Source of the DNA: Fodinibius sp052060035
GTDB taxonomy: Bacteria > Bacteroidota > Rhodothermia > Balneolales > Balneolaceae
Assembly: GCF_052060035.1 (NCBI RefSeq)
Contig: NZ_JBPOEA010000002.1
Span: 471,992 to 535,991, forward strand
Direction: 5' to 3'
Length of the DNA stretch: 64,000 nucleotides
Below are positions 1-8,417 of this stretch, piece after piece. A model generated the notes under the pieces. It was not told the origin of the DNA and made no database searches. It saw only the letters and a program-made list of their open reading frames with translations. Numbering within the stretch: the stretch's first letter is position 1; each line of letters starts with the position of its first letter. A program made the position numbers and the translations under genes.

Positions 1-1523
1 GTGAACCTCTCTACATCAAGATGCCTAAAGTGTTGGGTGTTGAGATTAAAGGGAATCTACCTGATTGGGTTAGTGCCAAAGATGTTGTGCTCGAAATGTT
101 GCGTCGCTATGATGTTGATGGAGCTACCGGTTATGTGATCGAATATTTTGGTGAAGGATTGAAAAATCTTTCTACGATGGATCGTCACGTAATTGCAAAC
201 ATGGGCACCGAGATGGGAGCTACCAGTACCGTATTTCCTGCTGACGGTGAAGTACGTCGCTTTATGGAATCCCAAGAGCGTGGTAATGAATTTGTTGAGC
301 TGAAGGCTGATGAAGGTGCTGAATATGATAAATATGAAGAGTTGGTGCTCGATGATGTTGAACCACTAATTGCACTGCCAAGCAGTCCCGGTAATGTTGT
401 ACCGGTTCGTGAAGTTGAAGGTCAGGATATCTATCAGTCATACGTAGGATCTTCTGCGAACCCGGGATACCGCGACTTCTGGATGGCATCTGAGATTGTA
501 AAAGATAAAACGGTTAATGATAATGTTTCTTGGGATATTAATCCTACATCACGCCAGATCATTGAAAATATGGTCAAAAATGATGTGATGTTTAACCTTG
601 TTCAGTCCGGAGCACGTATTCACCAGGCTGGATGTAATGGTTGTATTGGAATGGGGCAGGCGCCGGCATCAGGTCAGAATAGCTTGCGAACTGTACCTCG
701 TAACTTCCCGGATCGTTCGGGGACACCCGAAGACTCGGTATTCTTGGTAAGCCCTGAAACAGCGGCAGCTTCTGCGCTGACAGGCAAGATTACTGATCCG
801 CGTGATCTCGAGGATCTATATAATATGAGATATCCCAAGTTTGAACATCCTAAAGAGATTCACATCAATACTGAGATGTTAACCCCGCCAAAGCCGAAGG
901 AAGAGCGTGGCGAAATCAAGAAAGGGCCAAATATTTCTACGATGCCTGATTTTGACGAGCTCAAAGATTTTGATGTGCCTGTGCTCCTTAAAATGGGCGA
1001 TGATATTTCTACGGATGAAATTCTGCGTGCCGGTGCCGAAGTGCTACCGTACCGTAGTAACATTCCTGAAATCAGTAAGTTTACGCTCGATGTTGTGGAT
1101 AAAAACTTCCACGACCGTGCCATGGAAGCCAAAGAGGAACATGGCGGACATGTAGTTATTGCTGGCGAAAATTATGCACAGGGTTCCAGTCGTGAGCATG
1201 CAGCTATTGCCCCGCGGTACCTTGGTATGAAGGCCGTAATTGCTAAAAGCTATGCTCGTATTGGCTGGCAAAACCTGATTAACTTTGGAATTCCGCCATT
1301 GGAGTTTGAGCATGATGCGGATTACGAAGATATCGACCAGGGAGATATCCTTGAAGTGAATAATATTCGTGAGGCCATTGAAAATGGTAACGAGGTTGTT
1401 ATACACAACAAGACCAAAGGCAAGAAATACACCGTAAAGCACACCTTTAGTCAGCGGCAGAAAGAAGCTGTACTACATGGTGGTGTTATTAATCGCTTTA
1501 AGGCGAAAAAGAAGGCTGGATAA
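1..1523 (+). CDS. acn: Aconitate hydratase, 5' end outside the window
   Basis: The TCA-cycle enzyme that isomerises citrate to isocitrate through a [4Fe-4S] cluster. The reading frame is open from base 3 (EPLYIK before the first ATG at 21), so the true start lies upstream and the 5' part of the gene is missing. Counting from codon 21, the CNGC motif at about residues 205-208 supplies two cluster cysteines. The C-terminal swivel domain carries the substrate-binding QGSSREHAA loop near residue 388. The SPETAAASALTGKITDPRDL stretch is typical of the mitochondrial-type aconitases common in Bacteroidota relatives. It is followed directly by a hairpin terminator. Family assignment is firm; the length of the missing part cannot be seen. 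Confidence 0.95.
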   Translation, partial: EPLYIKMPKVLGVEIKGNLPDWVSAKDVVLEMLRRYDVDGATGYVIEYFGEGLKNLSTMDRHVIANMGTEMGATSTVFPADGEVRRFMESQERGNEFVELKADEGAEYDKYEELVLDDVEPLIALPSSPGNVVPVREVEGQDIYQSYVGSSANPGYRDFWMASEIVKDKTVNDNVSWDINPTSRQIIENMVKNDVMFNLVQSGARIHQAGCNGCIGMGQAPASGQNSLRTVPRNFPDRSGTPEDSVFLVSPETAAASALTGKITDPRDLEDLYNMRYPKFEHPKEIHINTEMLTPPKPKEERGEIKKGPNISTMPDFDELKDFDVPVLLKMGDDISTDEILRAGAEVLPYRSNIPEISKFTLDVVDKNFHDRAMEAKEEHGGHVVIAGENYAQGSSREHAAIAPRYLGMKAVIAKSYARIGWQNLINFGIPPLEFEHDADYEDIDQGDILEVNNIREAIENGNEVVIHNKTKGKKYTVKHTFSQRQKEAVLHGGVINRFKAKKKAG

Positions 1524-1548
1524 CGTTTTCTTAGCTGTATTTAATGAA

Positions 1549-1578
1549 AAGGCTCCGATGGTTATCGGGGCCTTTTTT
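1549..1578 (+). terminator. Rho-independent terminator after aconitase
   Basis: An 11-bp stem (AAGGCTCCGAT with ATCGGGGCCTT, one G-U pair) closes a 4-base loop and runs into a T tract. It lies 25 bases after the aconitase stop codon. Confidence 0.85.
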
Positions 1579-1702
1579 ATTTTGTCAATGAAAGCACGGC
1601 AAAACATTAATTCGTGCCGTTAAAATTGTGAGAATAAGCTTGCAATTTTTAATGTGGTTGTGTTTTATTCAAGCAATTATAACTGCATTCCAATATTCAA
1701 AA

Positions 1703-2185
1703 ATGAAATACACTTCGTTCTTTTTTTTGCTTCTATTCATCAGTTGTTCTACGATAAATTCCGGCACCACCGGTCCGGATACTACTCCAATGAAAAATGC
1801 CAATCTCATACTCATTGAAACCTCGGATTCTGTGGATGAGTCATTCTCCAAGATGGATGAAATTTTAAGAAAGGAGGGGTTTAGTATTAAGCTGGCCAAT
1901 GAAAATGAGCTCACAATTGAAACAAATGCCCAAAAGTATAATGAAATTAAGGTATGGTTCACTTCATCAGTTATAAAAACTGATAGTAGTGCTGTCGTAG
2001 AACTTTCGGGATTGGTTGAGGTTCCACAGTTTCAGTACCGCAAGGAATATGGCGGAGCTAAACCAGACGTTAAAAACAGGATTAAAAAGAAAAATAGTGC
2101 TTATAATCCCGCATGGAAAGTAATGATGGGCATTGCACTAAAGTACCCCGATGGTAAAATTTGGTTTGCCCGGGAATCCGGATAG
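1703..2185 (+). CDS. Predicted lipoprotein of unknown function
   Basis: No family recognised. The chosen ATG at 1703 gives a clean lipoprotein signal (MKYTS, a run of F/L, then LFIS-C lipobox with the cysteine near residue 15). The longer in-frame start at 1628 would bury that signal behind an unlikely N-terminus. The mature part of about 145 residues has an alpha/beta composition: a helix-like stretch (SVDESFSKMDEILRKEGF), then strands ending in a basic segment. This is reminiscent of small envelope proteins with an alternating strand-helix fold, but no motif decides. It is a single-gene unit between two terminators. Confidence 0.6.
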   Translation: MKYTSFFFLLLFISCSTINSGTTGPDTTPMKNANLILIETSDSVDESFSKMDEILRKEGFSIKLANENELTIETNAQKYNEIKVWFTSSVIKTDSSAVVELSGLVEVPQFQYRKEYGGAKPDVKNRIKKKNSAYNPAWKVMMGIALKYPDGKIWFARESG

Positions 2186-2209
2186 GACCAAAGATTATTT
2201 AAAAAATAT

Positions 2210-2234
2210 AAAAGGCCCCATATCGGGACCTTTT
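2210..2234. terminator. Bidirectional terminator between convergent genes
   Basis: AAAAGGCCCC pairs with GGGACCTTTT across a short loop, with one C-A mismatch. A and T runs on the two sides mean it can serve both the lipoprotein gene on the + strand and the hydrolase gene on the - strand. Confidence 0.7.
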
Positions 2235-2280
2235 ATATTCTAAGTAACAACCAATATGTCACCCCATCTTTTAGGTTACC

Positions 2281-4158
2281 TTAATTAGTTTGTAACACTT
2301 TTACTTCGATAGAAGTAGGATATTTGGAGCTGTGATAAATCCGCTGCATGGCGTCCTGGAAATCACCTTCCTTAGCTTTGAAAATGTTGGGCACATATTT
2401 TTGTGGGTTTAAATCTACAAGTGGAAACCAGGTGCTCTGAATTTGGATCTGTATCTTGTGACCTTTTTTGAAGGTGTGATACACATCCTGAAGTGGGAGA
2501 TCGATGTTGGTTACCTTGTTGGGTTTGAAAGGCTTGGGATTTTCATAACTGTCCCGAAACCGACCACGAATAACTTCGCTCCGCACCATCTGGTGATAGT
2601 TATCAAGCTCTACCCCCTCTGGAGTATGTTCGTTTTCTTCAACGCTGGGAGGATACACATCTACCAATTTAACAACCCAATCCGAAGCTGTACTGGAAGT
2701 TGAGACAAAGAGATTAGCAAGCATATCGCCGGAAAGAGTTACATCTTCTTTAAGTACATTTGTTTCAAAAGTTACCACATCCGGGCGACGCGCAGCAAAC
2801 CGCTGGTCGTCGGTCATGTAGTCCTGTGGTATAAAGACGAGCTCACTCTCTTCTTTATAGGGAACGGGATTGTCAATGTCGCTTTTGTACTCGGTATATT
2901 TCTTTTCGGTTTTGCCCGGTTTATCATCATTCAAACTTCCATTACTGTGGAGATACCATGATTTTTGTACTATGTTTTTAGGCGGCCAGTGGTTAAAAGT
3001 GCTCCATGACTTTTTACCGGTATCAAACATATAGGCTTCAGGTAAATCTTTAACTTCGACCCCTTTTAAGTGCTTCATGAAAAAAGGATATTCAATCTCT
3101 TTTTGGTAAAATGCTGAAATCCCTTCTCCAAAGTAAATTTCTCCCACAGACTGATGAGGATTGCCGCTGGCCCATTGCCCATGGCTCCATGGTCCCATTA
3201 CAATAGTATTTTCAGTATTCGGGTTCTTATCCTCAACAGATCGATAAGTATTAAGCGGTCCGTATAGGTCTTCGGCATCAAACCAGCCCCCAACGGTCAT
3301 AACAGGGTGATCAATATCTTTCAGATGAGGAAGAATGTTCCGTGCCTGCCAGAATTCGTCATAATTGGGATGGTTCTTGAGTTCCTGCCAGAAGAAATTA
3401 TCCTTACCATAATAGTGGTCCGCCTTAGATAGCGGTGTAATTGATTTGTAGAATTTGTATCCATCATTAGTACCGGTATCCGCAAAATTATACCATGAAG
3501 TATCGGTTGGTGCGTCTTGCTGTATGCCAAAAAGCGGGGTAACATACCAGTAACTTAGAAAGTAAGCACCATGATGATGGAAATCATCAAAAAAGAAATC
3601 CGAAATAGGGGCTTGCGGCGACGATGCAGCCATGGCAGGATGTGCATCAGGCAGCCCGGCGGTAGTATAAAATCCAGGATAGGAAATGCCCCATTGACCC
3701 ACTTTACCGTTATTATTTGGAATGTTATTAATAAGCCATTCTACTGTATCGTAGGTATCAGAACTTTCGTCAATTTTATCGGGATCTTCACGGTTTGGAG
3801 TCATCGTAGTGTAGTCGCCTTCCGACATCCACCGACCACGTACATCCTGGCAGACAAAAATAAATCCCTCCTTTTGCAAGTGTGGATTATGCATGATCTG
3901 TTCCGGTACTCTTCCTTCTTCATACGGTCGACAACTATAAGGTGTCCGTTTCATCAGGATGGGATAGTCCTGCGTAGTGTCTTTTGGAGCATACACGACA
4001 GCATGTAATTTGATCCCGTCACGCATTTCAATATCGTACTGAGATTTCTCGTAATCTTTGCTGGAAAAATTATTCTGTTGAGCAAAGGATGGAATCGCCA
4101 AATAAAGTGTTAAAAAGGCAATTCCCAGCAGAGTAAAAATTTTTTTACTGTTTAACAT
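2281..4158 (-). CDS. Secreted CocE/NonD-type serine hydrolase (S15 family)
   Basis: An exported alpha/beta hydrolase of the X-Pro dipeptidyl-peptidase / alpha-amino-acid ester hydrolase / glutaryl-7-ACA acylase group, acting on acyl or peptide esters. A signal peptide covers about residues 1-26 (ends SFAQ). The catalytic domain has the nucleophile elbow GISYPGF, an acid-rich loop (GGWFDAEDLYG) and the catalytic histidine in GPWSHGQW. A C-terminal jelly-roll (PepX_C) domain follows from about residue 430, including LSGDMLANLFVSTS and the RGRFRDSYENP segment. Length 625 fits the family. It is monocistronic and shares its upstream region with the divergent MerC-like gene. The exact substrate cannot be read from sequence. 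Confidence 0.88.
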   Translation of the reverse strand: MLNSKKIFTLLGIAFLTLYLAIPSFAQQNNFSSKDYEKSQYDIEMRDGIKLHAVVYAPKDTTQDYPILMKRTPYSCRPYEEGRVPEQIMHNPHLQKEGFIFVCQDVRGRWMSEGDYTTMTPNREDPDKIDESSDTYDTVEWLINNIPNNNGKVGQWGISYPGFYTTAGLPDAHPAMAASSPQAPISDFFFDDFHHHGAYFLSYWYVTPLFGIQQDAPTDTSWYNFADTGTNDGYKFYKSITPLSKADHYYGKDNFFWQELKNHPNYDEFWQARNILPHLKDIDHPVMTVGGWFDAEDLYGPLNTYRSVEDKNPNTENTIVMGPWSHGQWASGNPHQSVGEIYFGEGISAFYQKEIEYPFFMKHLKGVEVKDLPEAYMFDTGKKSWSTFNHWPPKNIVQKSWYLHSNGSLNDDKPGKTEKKYTEYKSDIDNPVPYKEESELVFIPQDYMTDDQRFAARRPDVVTFETNVLKEDVTLSGDMLANLFVSTSSTASDWVVKLVDVYPPSVEENEHTPEGVELDNYHQMVRSEVIRGRFRDSYENPKPFKPNKVTNIDLPLQDVYHTFKKGHKIQIQIQSTWFPLVDLNPQKYVPNIFKAKEGDFQDAMQRIYHSSKYPTSIEVKVLQTN

Positions 4159-4291
4159 TATGATACCGTTGATTAAAGATTTATTACTCTTAAAATAAAA
4201 GCCTACAGAAATTATGAAACCGAGTTTTGAAATTATTTGTAAATAATTTTGAGCTTCTAATGGAACTAATACTTGTGAGAATTGCGATTAG

Positions 4292-4309
4292 TGTGTATCT
4301 TAATACACA
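4292..4309. promoter_or_regulatory. Perfect inverted repeat before the MerC-like gene
   Basis: TGTGTAT-CTTA-ATACACA is a perfect 7-bp inverted repeat with a 4-base spacer. It lies 28 bases upstream of the TTG start at 4338 and in the 180-bp region shared with the divergent hydrolase gene. Its position suits an operator. It does not match a Fur or Zur box I know. Confidence 0.45.
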
Positions 4310-4337
4310 TTAAAAATGCAATCAATTTAACTATCCT

Positions 4338-4724
4338 TTGTTTTCTAATTCTTTTTGGGATCGGGTAGGTATCAGCCTTTCAGGGTTGTGTGCTATACAC
4401 TGCTTATTTTTTCCGGTTGCCATCGCGTTGTTACCCCTTTGGCCGGTAGCTGAATCAATTCACTTTTGGACTCATCCGCTTCTGTTTTTGCTGATTGTTC
4501 CTACTGTAATTTTTGCATTACGCAATGATAATCTGCCTCAACGAATCCCCGTTTTATTATATTTGGGATTAGTAGTGGTAGCAGTGGCGTGGATTTTTCA
4601 TGAGTGGTTAGGATTGTGGGGAGAGTCTGCGGTAACAATGGCAGGGAGTGCCTTATTGGTTGCCGGACACTGGTTTAACTACCGATTTCATCAAACGAAA
4701 CATAAATCAGGTTGTGAAGTATGA
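4338..4724 (+). CDS. MerC-domain membrane protein
   Basis: A 128-residue protein with about four membrane segments and the MerC signature GLCAIHC (CAIHC pair near residue 20) in the first segment. MerC proteins move Hg(II) in mer operons, but chromosomal MerC-like proteins in Bacteroidota relatives are probably zinc or other soft-metal transporters. No merA, merP or merT is nearby, so mercury resistance is not supported. TTG at 4338 is the first plausible start after an in-frame stop at 4311. The gene ends in an ATGA overlap with the next, so the two are translationally coupled. The C-terminus is basic and ends with a cysteine (KSGCEV). Confidence 0.72.
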   Translation: MFSNSFWDRVGISLSGLCAIHCLFFPVAIALLPLWPVAESIHFWTHPLLFLLIVPTVIFALRNDNLPQRIPVLLYLGLVVVAVAWIFHEWLGLWGESAVTMAGSALLVAGHWFNYRFHQTKHKSGCEV

Positions 4725-5059
4725 AACGACTGAATTTTACACTCGATGACGATACCGTAAAATTGCTCGAAGAACTTTCCGGCAAATATTACGGGGGCAA
4801 TAAATCTCAGACTGTTCGTGCCGCACTGGAAAGTCTTGCCGTGCATGCCGGGCACGAGGGCTGGGTTATAGCCGGTTATACGCCTAAAGAGTTAGATGGG
4901 CAGGAAAGTTGTCACAGTTGTGGAGAGTCTCACGACAAAGGTGACGTGCTCTATCGACCTGTTTTTGAGAAGGGAAGTAGTCCCAAAGCACTGCCCAAGA
5001 TGCCATCAGAAAATTGGCTTGATTGCCCGGATTGTGCCGAAAAGCAAATCTATAACTAA
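4721..5059 (+). CDS. Ribbon-helix-helix protein with cysteine pairs
   Basis: The N-terminal 45 residues read as a CopG/Arc-type ribbon-helix-helix (MKRLNFTLDDDTVKLLEEL, then a helix containing SQTVRAALESL), which binds DNA as a dimer. The rest is unusual: a CHSCGESH motif near residues 65-72 and a CPDC near residues 102-105 together could hold a metal ion. The ATGA overlap with the MerC-like gene suggests a transporter/sensor pair, with the inverted repeat at 4292-4309 as a candidate operator. The DNA-binding fold is well supported; metal sensing is inferred. Confidence 0.7.
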   Translation: MKRLNFTLDDDTVKLLEELSGKYYGGNKSQTVRAALESLAVHAGHEGWVIAGYTPKELDGQESCHSCGESHDKGDVLYRPVFEKGSSPKALPKMPSENWLDCPDCAEKQIYN

Positions 5060-5063
5060 TCGT

Positions 5064-6242
5064 TTAGGATCGTTTATCCATATCTATTTCGCTGATCTTA
5101 TATAGCAGATCAGCTTGTATTTCATTAGGATCTTGGGCTGCAATTTCATGAGCAATCTCGAGAGCACATCCCCATGAAAGCGTGACGCCTGCCCCGCCAT
5201 GACCGTAGTTGTGATAGACTGTCTTACCTGATACATTTTCTTTTTCAAGCCGCAAGCCATTCTTACGATTGCGGATGTATCGATAACCAACCAGCGGATT
5301 GATATCATCAGATATCTCAATAGATTGAGAATAAGTCTGATTTAGAATCTCGTTATTCAGGGTGATGATTTCCTGTGGAAATCGGATATCCTCAATAGTG
5401 TATGTAGATATTTCATTAATATTTTCCCAGTCATTCTGCTTGTTCAGTTGCCCTACCTGACGACTGCCACCGAGTATCCATCCATCTTTTCGGGGATAGC
5501 AATACACATCGCAGGCATTTCCATCGGCATCAGAATACACATCAGGTTGAGGGGTATAGTTGTAGGAGATGATTTCGTCTGCATTCGTTGTAAGTAATGG
5601 CGCCTTGGCTTTATGAAGTAAGTGCCCACGCATAATAAGCTGATTATCACTGGGGTCATCAAACAAATAGGGGGCACCGGTACCGCTGCAATTGATTACA
5701 ACGTCTGATTTCAGGGTTCCGAGATCTTTTTTCTCCAGTTTCTGTGTTCTTACAGTTCCACCGCTTTGTAGATAAAGAGCAATGAGAGCAGGAAAGTAGA
5801 GCGACCAATCAGCGAAGATGCAATCAAACAGCCAGCCATAAAGCGGTTGCTCGTTAAATCTCCGGGGGATTTCGTTTTCAGGAAAATTATCAATGGTCCT
5901 GAAATTTGGCATCCAGTTGCAGTAATGCGGTTGCTTAGTTTTAAACTCAAAAACCTCAAAATGTTTGTGGGTTGTTATGCCGGGAAATACGTATTTGTGG
6001 AGTTCGTAGAAAAAAGATTGTGACCGTTTGAAGAGCTCCTCAAGCCGATCAGAATAGACCGAGTGTGGTATAACCGAAGCCGAGGGAAAGAGGCTGGCAA
6101 ATTCGGGATGGGCATTTTTTTCCGCAATATCAGAAGGTTTTTTATCCGTTATAATTTCAGTTTCGTATCCCAAAAGTTGCAATGCAACTGCCGTAGTAAT
6201 CCCTGAAACTCCGCTGCCAATCACAACAATCTTGTCTGACAT
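5064..6242 (-). CDS. D-amino-acid oxidase (DAO family flavoprotein)
   Basis: A 392-residue FAD-dependent oxidase. The N-terminus has the dinucleotide-binding GSGVSGITTAVAL motif. The C-terminus has the YGHGGAGVTLSWGCA motif that marks D-amino-acid and D-aspartate oxidases, which turn a D-amino acid into the 2-oxo acid, ammonia and H2O2. Mid-protein INCSGTGAPYLF and the arginine-bearing NPLVGYRYIRNRKNGLRLE are also family features. No signal peptide, so cytoplasmic. It is the second gene of a leftward pair, 27 bases behind a serine-racemase-like enzyme, so the likely substrates include D-serine. The protein ends 5 bases from the stop of the convergent RHH gene. Confidence 0.88.
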   Translation of the reverse strand: MSDKIVVIGSGVSGITTAVALQLLGYETEIITDKKPSDIAEKNAHPEFASLFPSASVIPHSVYSDRLEELFKRSQSFFYELHKYVFPGITTHKHFEVFEFKTKQPHYCNWMPNFRTIDNFPENEIPRRFNEQPLYGWLFDCIFADWSLYFPALIALYLQSGGTVRTQKLEKKDLGTLKSDVVINCSGTGAPYLFDDPSDNQLIMRGHLLHKAKAPLLTTNADEIISYNYTPQPDVYSDADGNACDVYCYPRKDGWILGGSRQVGQLNKQNDWENINEISTYTIEDIRFPQEIITLNNEILNQTYSQSIEISDDINPLVGYRYIRNRKNGLRLEKENVSGKTVYHNYGHGGAGVTLSWGCALEIAHEIAAQDPNEIQADLLYKISEIDMDKRS

Positions 6243-6269
6243 AATACACTAATTCCTAATTCTAAATAT

Positions 6270-7235
6270 TTATTGCCAGGGCAGAAATTCAAGATCCATA
6301 TTTCCACCGCTGATAATAATACCGGCTTTTTTGTTTTCAATATTAATTTTACCGTTAAACACTGCCGCAGCCGGTACTGCGCTCGAAGGTTCGATAATAA
6401 TTTTCATCCGTTCCCAGATGAATCGCATGGCATCAATAATTTCCTGCTCCGTAACAGTCACCATTTCATCTACGTGTTTTTGAATACAGCTAAAGGTTAG
6501 CTCACTAAGGGAGGTTCTCAGCCCGTCAGCTACGGTATCGGTACTTTGCACTGGGTGGCGTTCACCCGTTTTAAATGAGAGATAGGCATCGTTGGCTACT
6601 TCCGGCTCAGTACCAATCACTTTTGTATTGGGAGAAAACCCTGAGGTGGCAATAGCTGTTCCGCTTATTAATCCGCCTCCTCCCACGGGCGCCAAGATAA
6701 TATCCAGCTCAGGCTGATCTTCCAGCAGTTCAATGGCCGCACTTCCTTGTCCCATAATTATATCGGGATTATCATAGGGATGAATAAAAGTAGCTCCGGT
6801 TTCTTCAACAATGGTCTCCAAAGTTGACTCTCGTGCCTGCTGTGTAGACTCACAAAAGGTGATATGGGCTCCATAATCCCGCACAGCATTTACTTTTACC
6901 TTTGGGGCATTTTCGGGCATCACAATATGTGCCGGGATACCGCGCTGCTTGGCGGCCAATGCTACGGCTTGTGCATGGTTGCCCGAGGAGTGCGTAGCAA
7001 CCCCACTTTTTGCTTTTTCATCAGGCAGCTCTCCCACAGCATGGGTGGCACCTCGAAATTTAAAAGCACCTACCTTTTGGAAGTTTTCACATTTAAAAAA
7101 AAGCTCTCCGCCGGCATGTTCATTCACCTTTTTACTTTTGATGACTGGTGTACGATGAACTTTGTTACGTATTTTTAAATAGGCTTTTTGTACGTTTTCA
7201 AAAGTTGGAGTAGATACCGGGTAATTGTTTGGCAT
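6270..7235 (-). CDS. Serine racemase / threonine dehydratase-like PLP enzyme
   Basis: A fold type II PLP enzyme of 321 residues without the C-terminal ACT domain of biosynthetic threonine deaminase. FQKVGAFKFRGA contains the lysine that binds PLP; SSGNHAQAVALAA binds its phosphate; the glycine-rich PVGGGGLISG follows. The FQK-GAFKFRGA form is closer to serine racemases and 3-hydroxyaspartate dehydratases than to IlvA. It could racemise L-serine to D-serine, dehydrate L/D-serine or threonine, or both. The neighbouring D-amino-acid oxidase favours a role in D-amino-acid metabolism. Substrate remains open. Confidence 0.8.
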   Translation of the reverse strand: MPNNYPVSTPTFENVQKAYLKIRNKVHRTPVIKSKKVNEHAGGELFFKCENFQKVGAFKFRGATHAVGELPDEKAKSGVATHSSGNHAQAVALAAKQRGIPAHIVMPENAPKVKVNAVRDYGAHITFCESTQQARESTLETIVEETGATFIHPYDNPDIIMGQGSAAIELLEDQPELDIILAPVGGGGLISGTAIATSGFSPNTKVIGTEPEVANDAYLSFKTGERHPVQSTDTVADGLRTSLSELTFSCIQKHVDEMVTVTEQEIIDAMRFIWERMKIIIEPSSAVPAAAVFNGKINIENKKAGIIISGGNMDLEFLPWQ

Positions 7236-7628
7236 GGTGGCTATTTAATTCTCAGATTGAAATAGGATACAGAGAGTAAAAATTTTATTCCACTATTTAA
7301 AAACTGATTTAGCAAACATGTTAAATGGATGCCTGGAAATATTATTGATAGAGAATTAAGTAAAAGTACTTGTGGTTTTCACCTATTAATAAATTAAGTG
7401 ATTTGGCCTATATACATCCTGCCTTAAAAAAAGTATCCTTGTTCTGGAAATATTTAACTTTAATAATAGCTTTTAAAAACCCTGCGGAACATAATTTACT
7501 TAGATTTCTAAAAAAGCAGGTCTGCATAAAAAGGATTGGGGCGAAACATCTAACTGTGCTTTGCAATTTATAACAAGTGTGCCTGTCCTGTAATAATATC
7601 ATTGTATTAAACGACTTTAGAGCCTATT
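7236..7628. other. Intergenic region, promoters only
   Basis: About 390 A+T-rich bases between divergent genes. Short ORFs on both strands have no recognisable product. I see no strong hairpin; the region presumably carries the promoters of the racemase-like gene (leftward) and the response regulator (rightward). Confidence 0.5.
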
Positions 7629-8267
7629 GTGAATATCCTAATCGCCTTACGTTACAAGATTGTCAGAGATGGCATTACGAAGATCTTAACCGAAGATCCC
7701 GATATTTCGGTAGTTGGCACGGCCCAAAACAGGGAAGAATTATGTGGCTATGATATTAGAGGTAACAAGATTGATGTAGTGGTGATCGATCTGGATATTC
7801 CTGGCTTGGATTCGTTGGACACCCTAAAAAAGATCCTGAAAGATCATTCCAATACTTCTCTTCTGGCTATAAGTGATGAGAAAGAACCACAACAGATAAA
7901 AGGTGTAATGCAGGCCGGGGCTTCGGGCTATATCTTAAAAAAACGGGGGGCTAAGGAACTTATTAAAGCTGTTAAAGAGGTTTATGCCGACAATCAATAT
8001 CTTTGTGACGAAAGTGTAGGGGTATTAATTAAAGGGGATCATGTTTATTCTACTAGTGAGCGAGTTGCTAACCTTACTAAACGAGAACTTGAGGTACTTC
8101 AATTAATATGCCGAGAATACATCAACCGTGAAATTGCCGAGGAACTTGGCATTAGTGTGCGTACGGTAGATGCTCACCGTCGTAACCTGTTACAAAAAAC
8201 GGGAGCTAAAAATACGGTTGGGCTGGTAAAATTTGCAATTAAAAATGATTTGGTTAGTCTAAAGTAA
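7629..8267 (+). CDS. Atypical NarL/FixJ-type response regulator
   Basis: A receiver domain (residues 1-120) followed by a LuxR-type helix-turn-helix (about 145-205: LTKRELEVLQLICREYINREIAEEL...VRTVDAHRRNLLQK). The phospho-acceptor aspartate is present (D54 in VVIDLDIPG) and so is the conserved lysine (YILKK). However, the acidic pair that normally follows the first strand is missing: MNILIALRYKIVRDG replaces the usual ADDH. That pair binds Mg2+, so phosphorylation may be weak or absent. GTG at 7629 is the start. No kinase is adjacent, but a KaiC/histidine-kinase operon begins 730 bases downstream on the same strand. Confidence 0.87.
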   Translation: MNILIALRYKIVRDGITKILTEDPDISVVGTAQNREELCGYDIRGNKIDVVVIDLDIPGLDSLDTLKKILKDHSNTSLLAISDEKEPQQIKGVMQAGASGYILKKRGAKELIKAVKEVYADNQYLCDESVGVLIKGDHVYSTSERVANLTKRELEVLQLICREYINREIAEELGISVRTVDAHRRNLLQKTGAKNTVGLVKFAIKNDLVSLK

Positions 8268-8417
8268 AGTAAGATAATTTCTTGTTTTACTTTGATTTTT
8301 ACGTCTTACTATAATCAAGATATAATTGCCTATTCTGATATGATCTTCGGCTGACTTACAGGCTTTCCTTTAATGGTAATCGTTATATGAAGAGGGGAAA
8401 CGATAACTTCCTTTTTT

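Noticed and set aside
1044..1442. 132-codon antisense ORF within aconitase
   Set aside because: It is a shadow of a strongly conserved enzyme gene; the protein sequence shows no motif.
3571..4008. 145-codon antisense ORF within the CocE-type hydrolase gene
   Set aside because: Same reason; the frame exists only because of the codon choice on the sense strand.
4292..4309. Inverted repeat taken as a Fur or Zur box
   Set aside because: Core bases do not match the consensus I know for either regulator; it is only kept as an unassigned operator candidate.
4338..4724. Mercury resistance operon
   Set aside because: Only the MerC-like domain is present; merA, merT, merP and merR are missing.
7370..7602. 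Overlapping short ORFs on both strands before the response regulator
   Set aside because: No motif and composition like the surrounding intergenic DNA.
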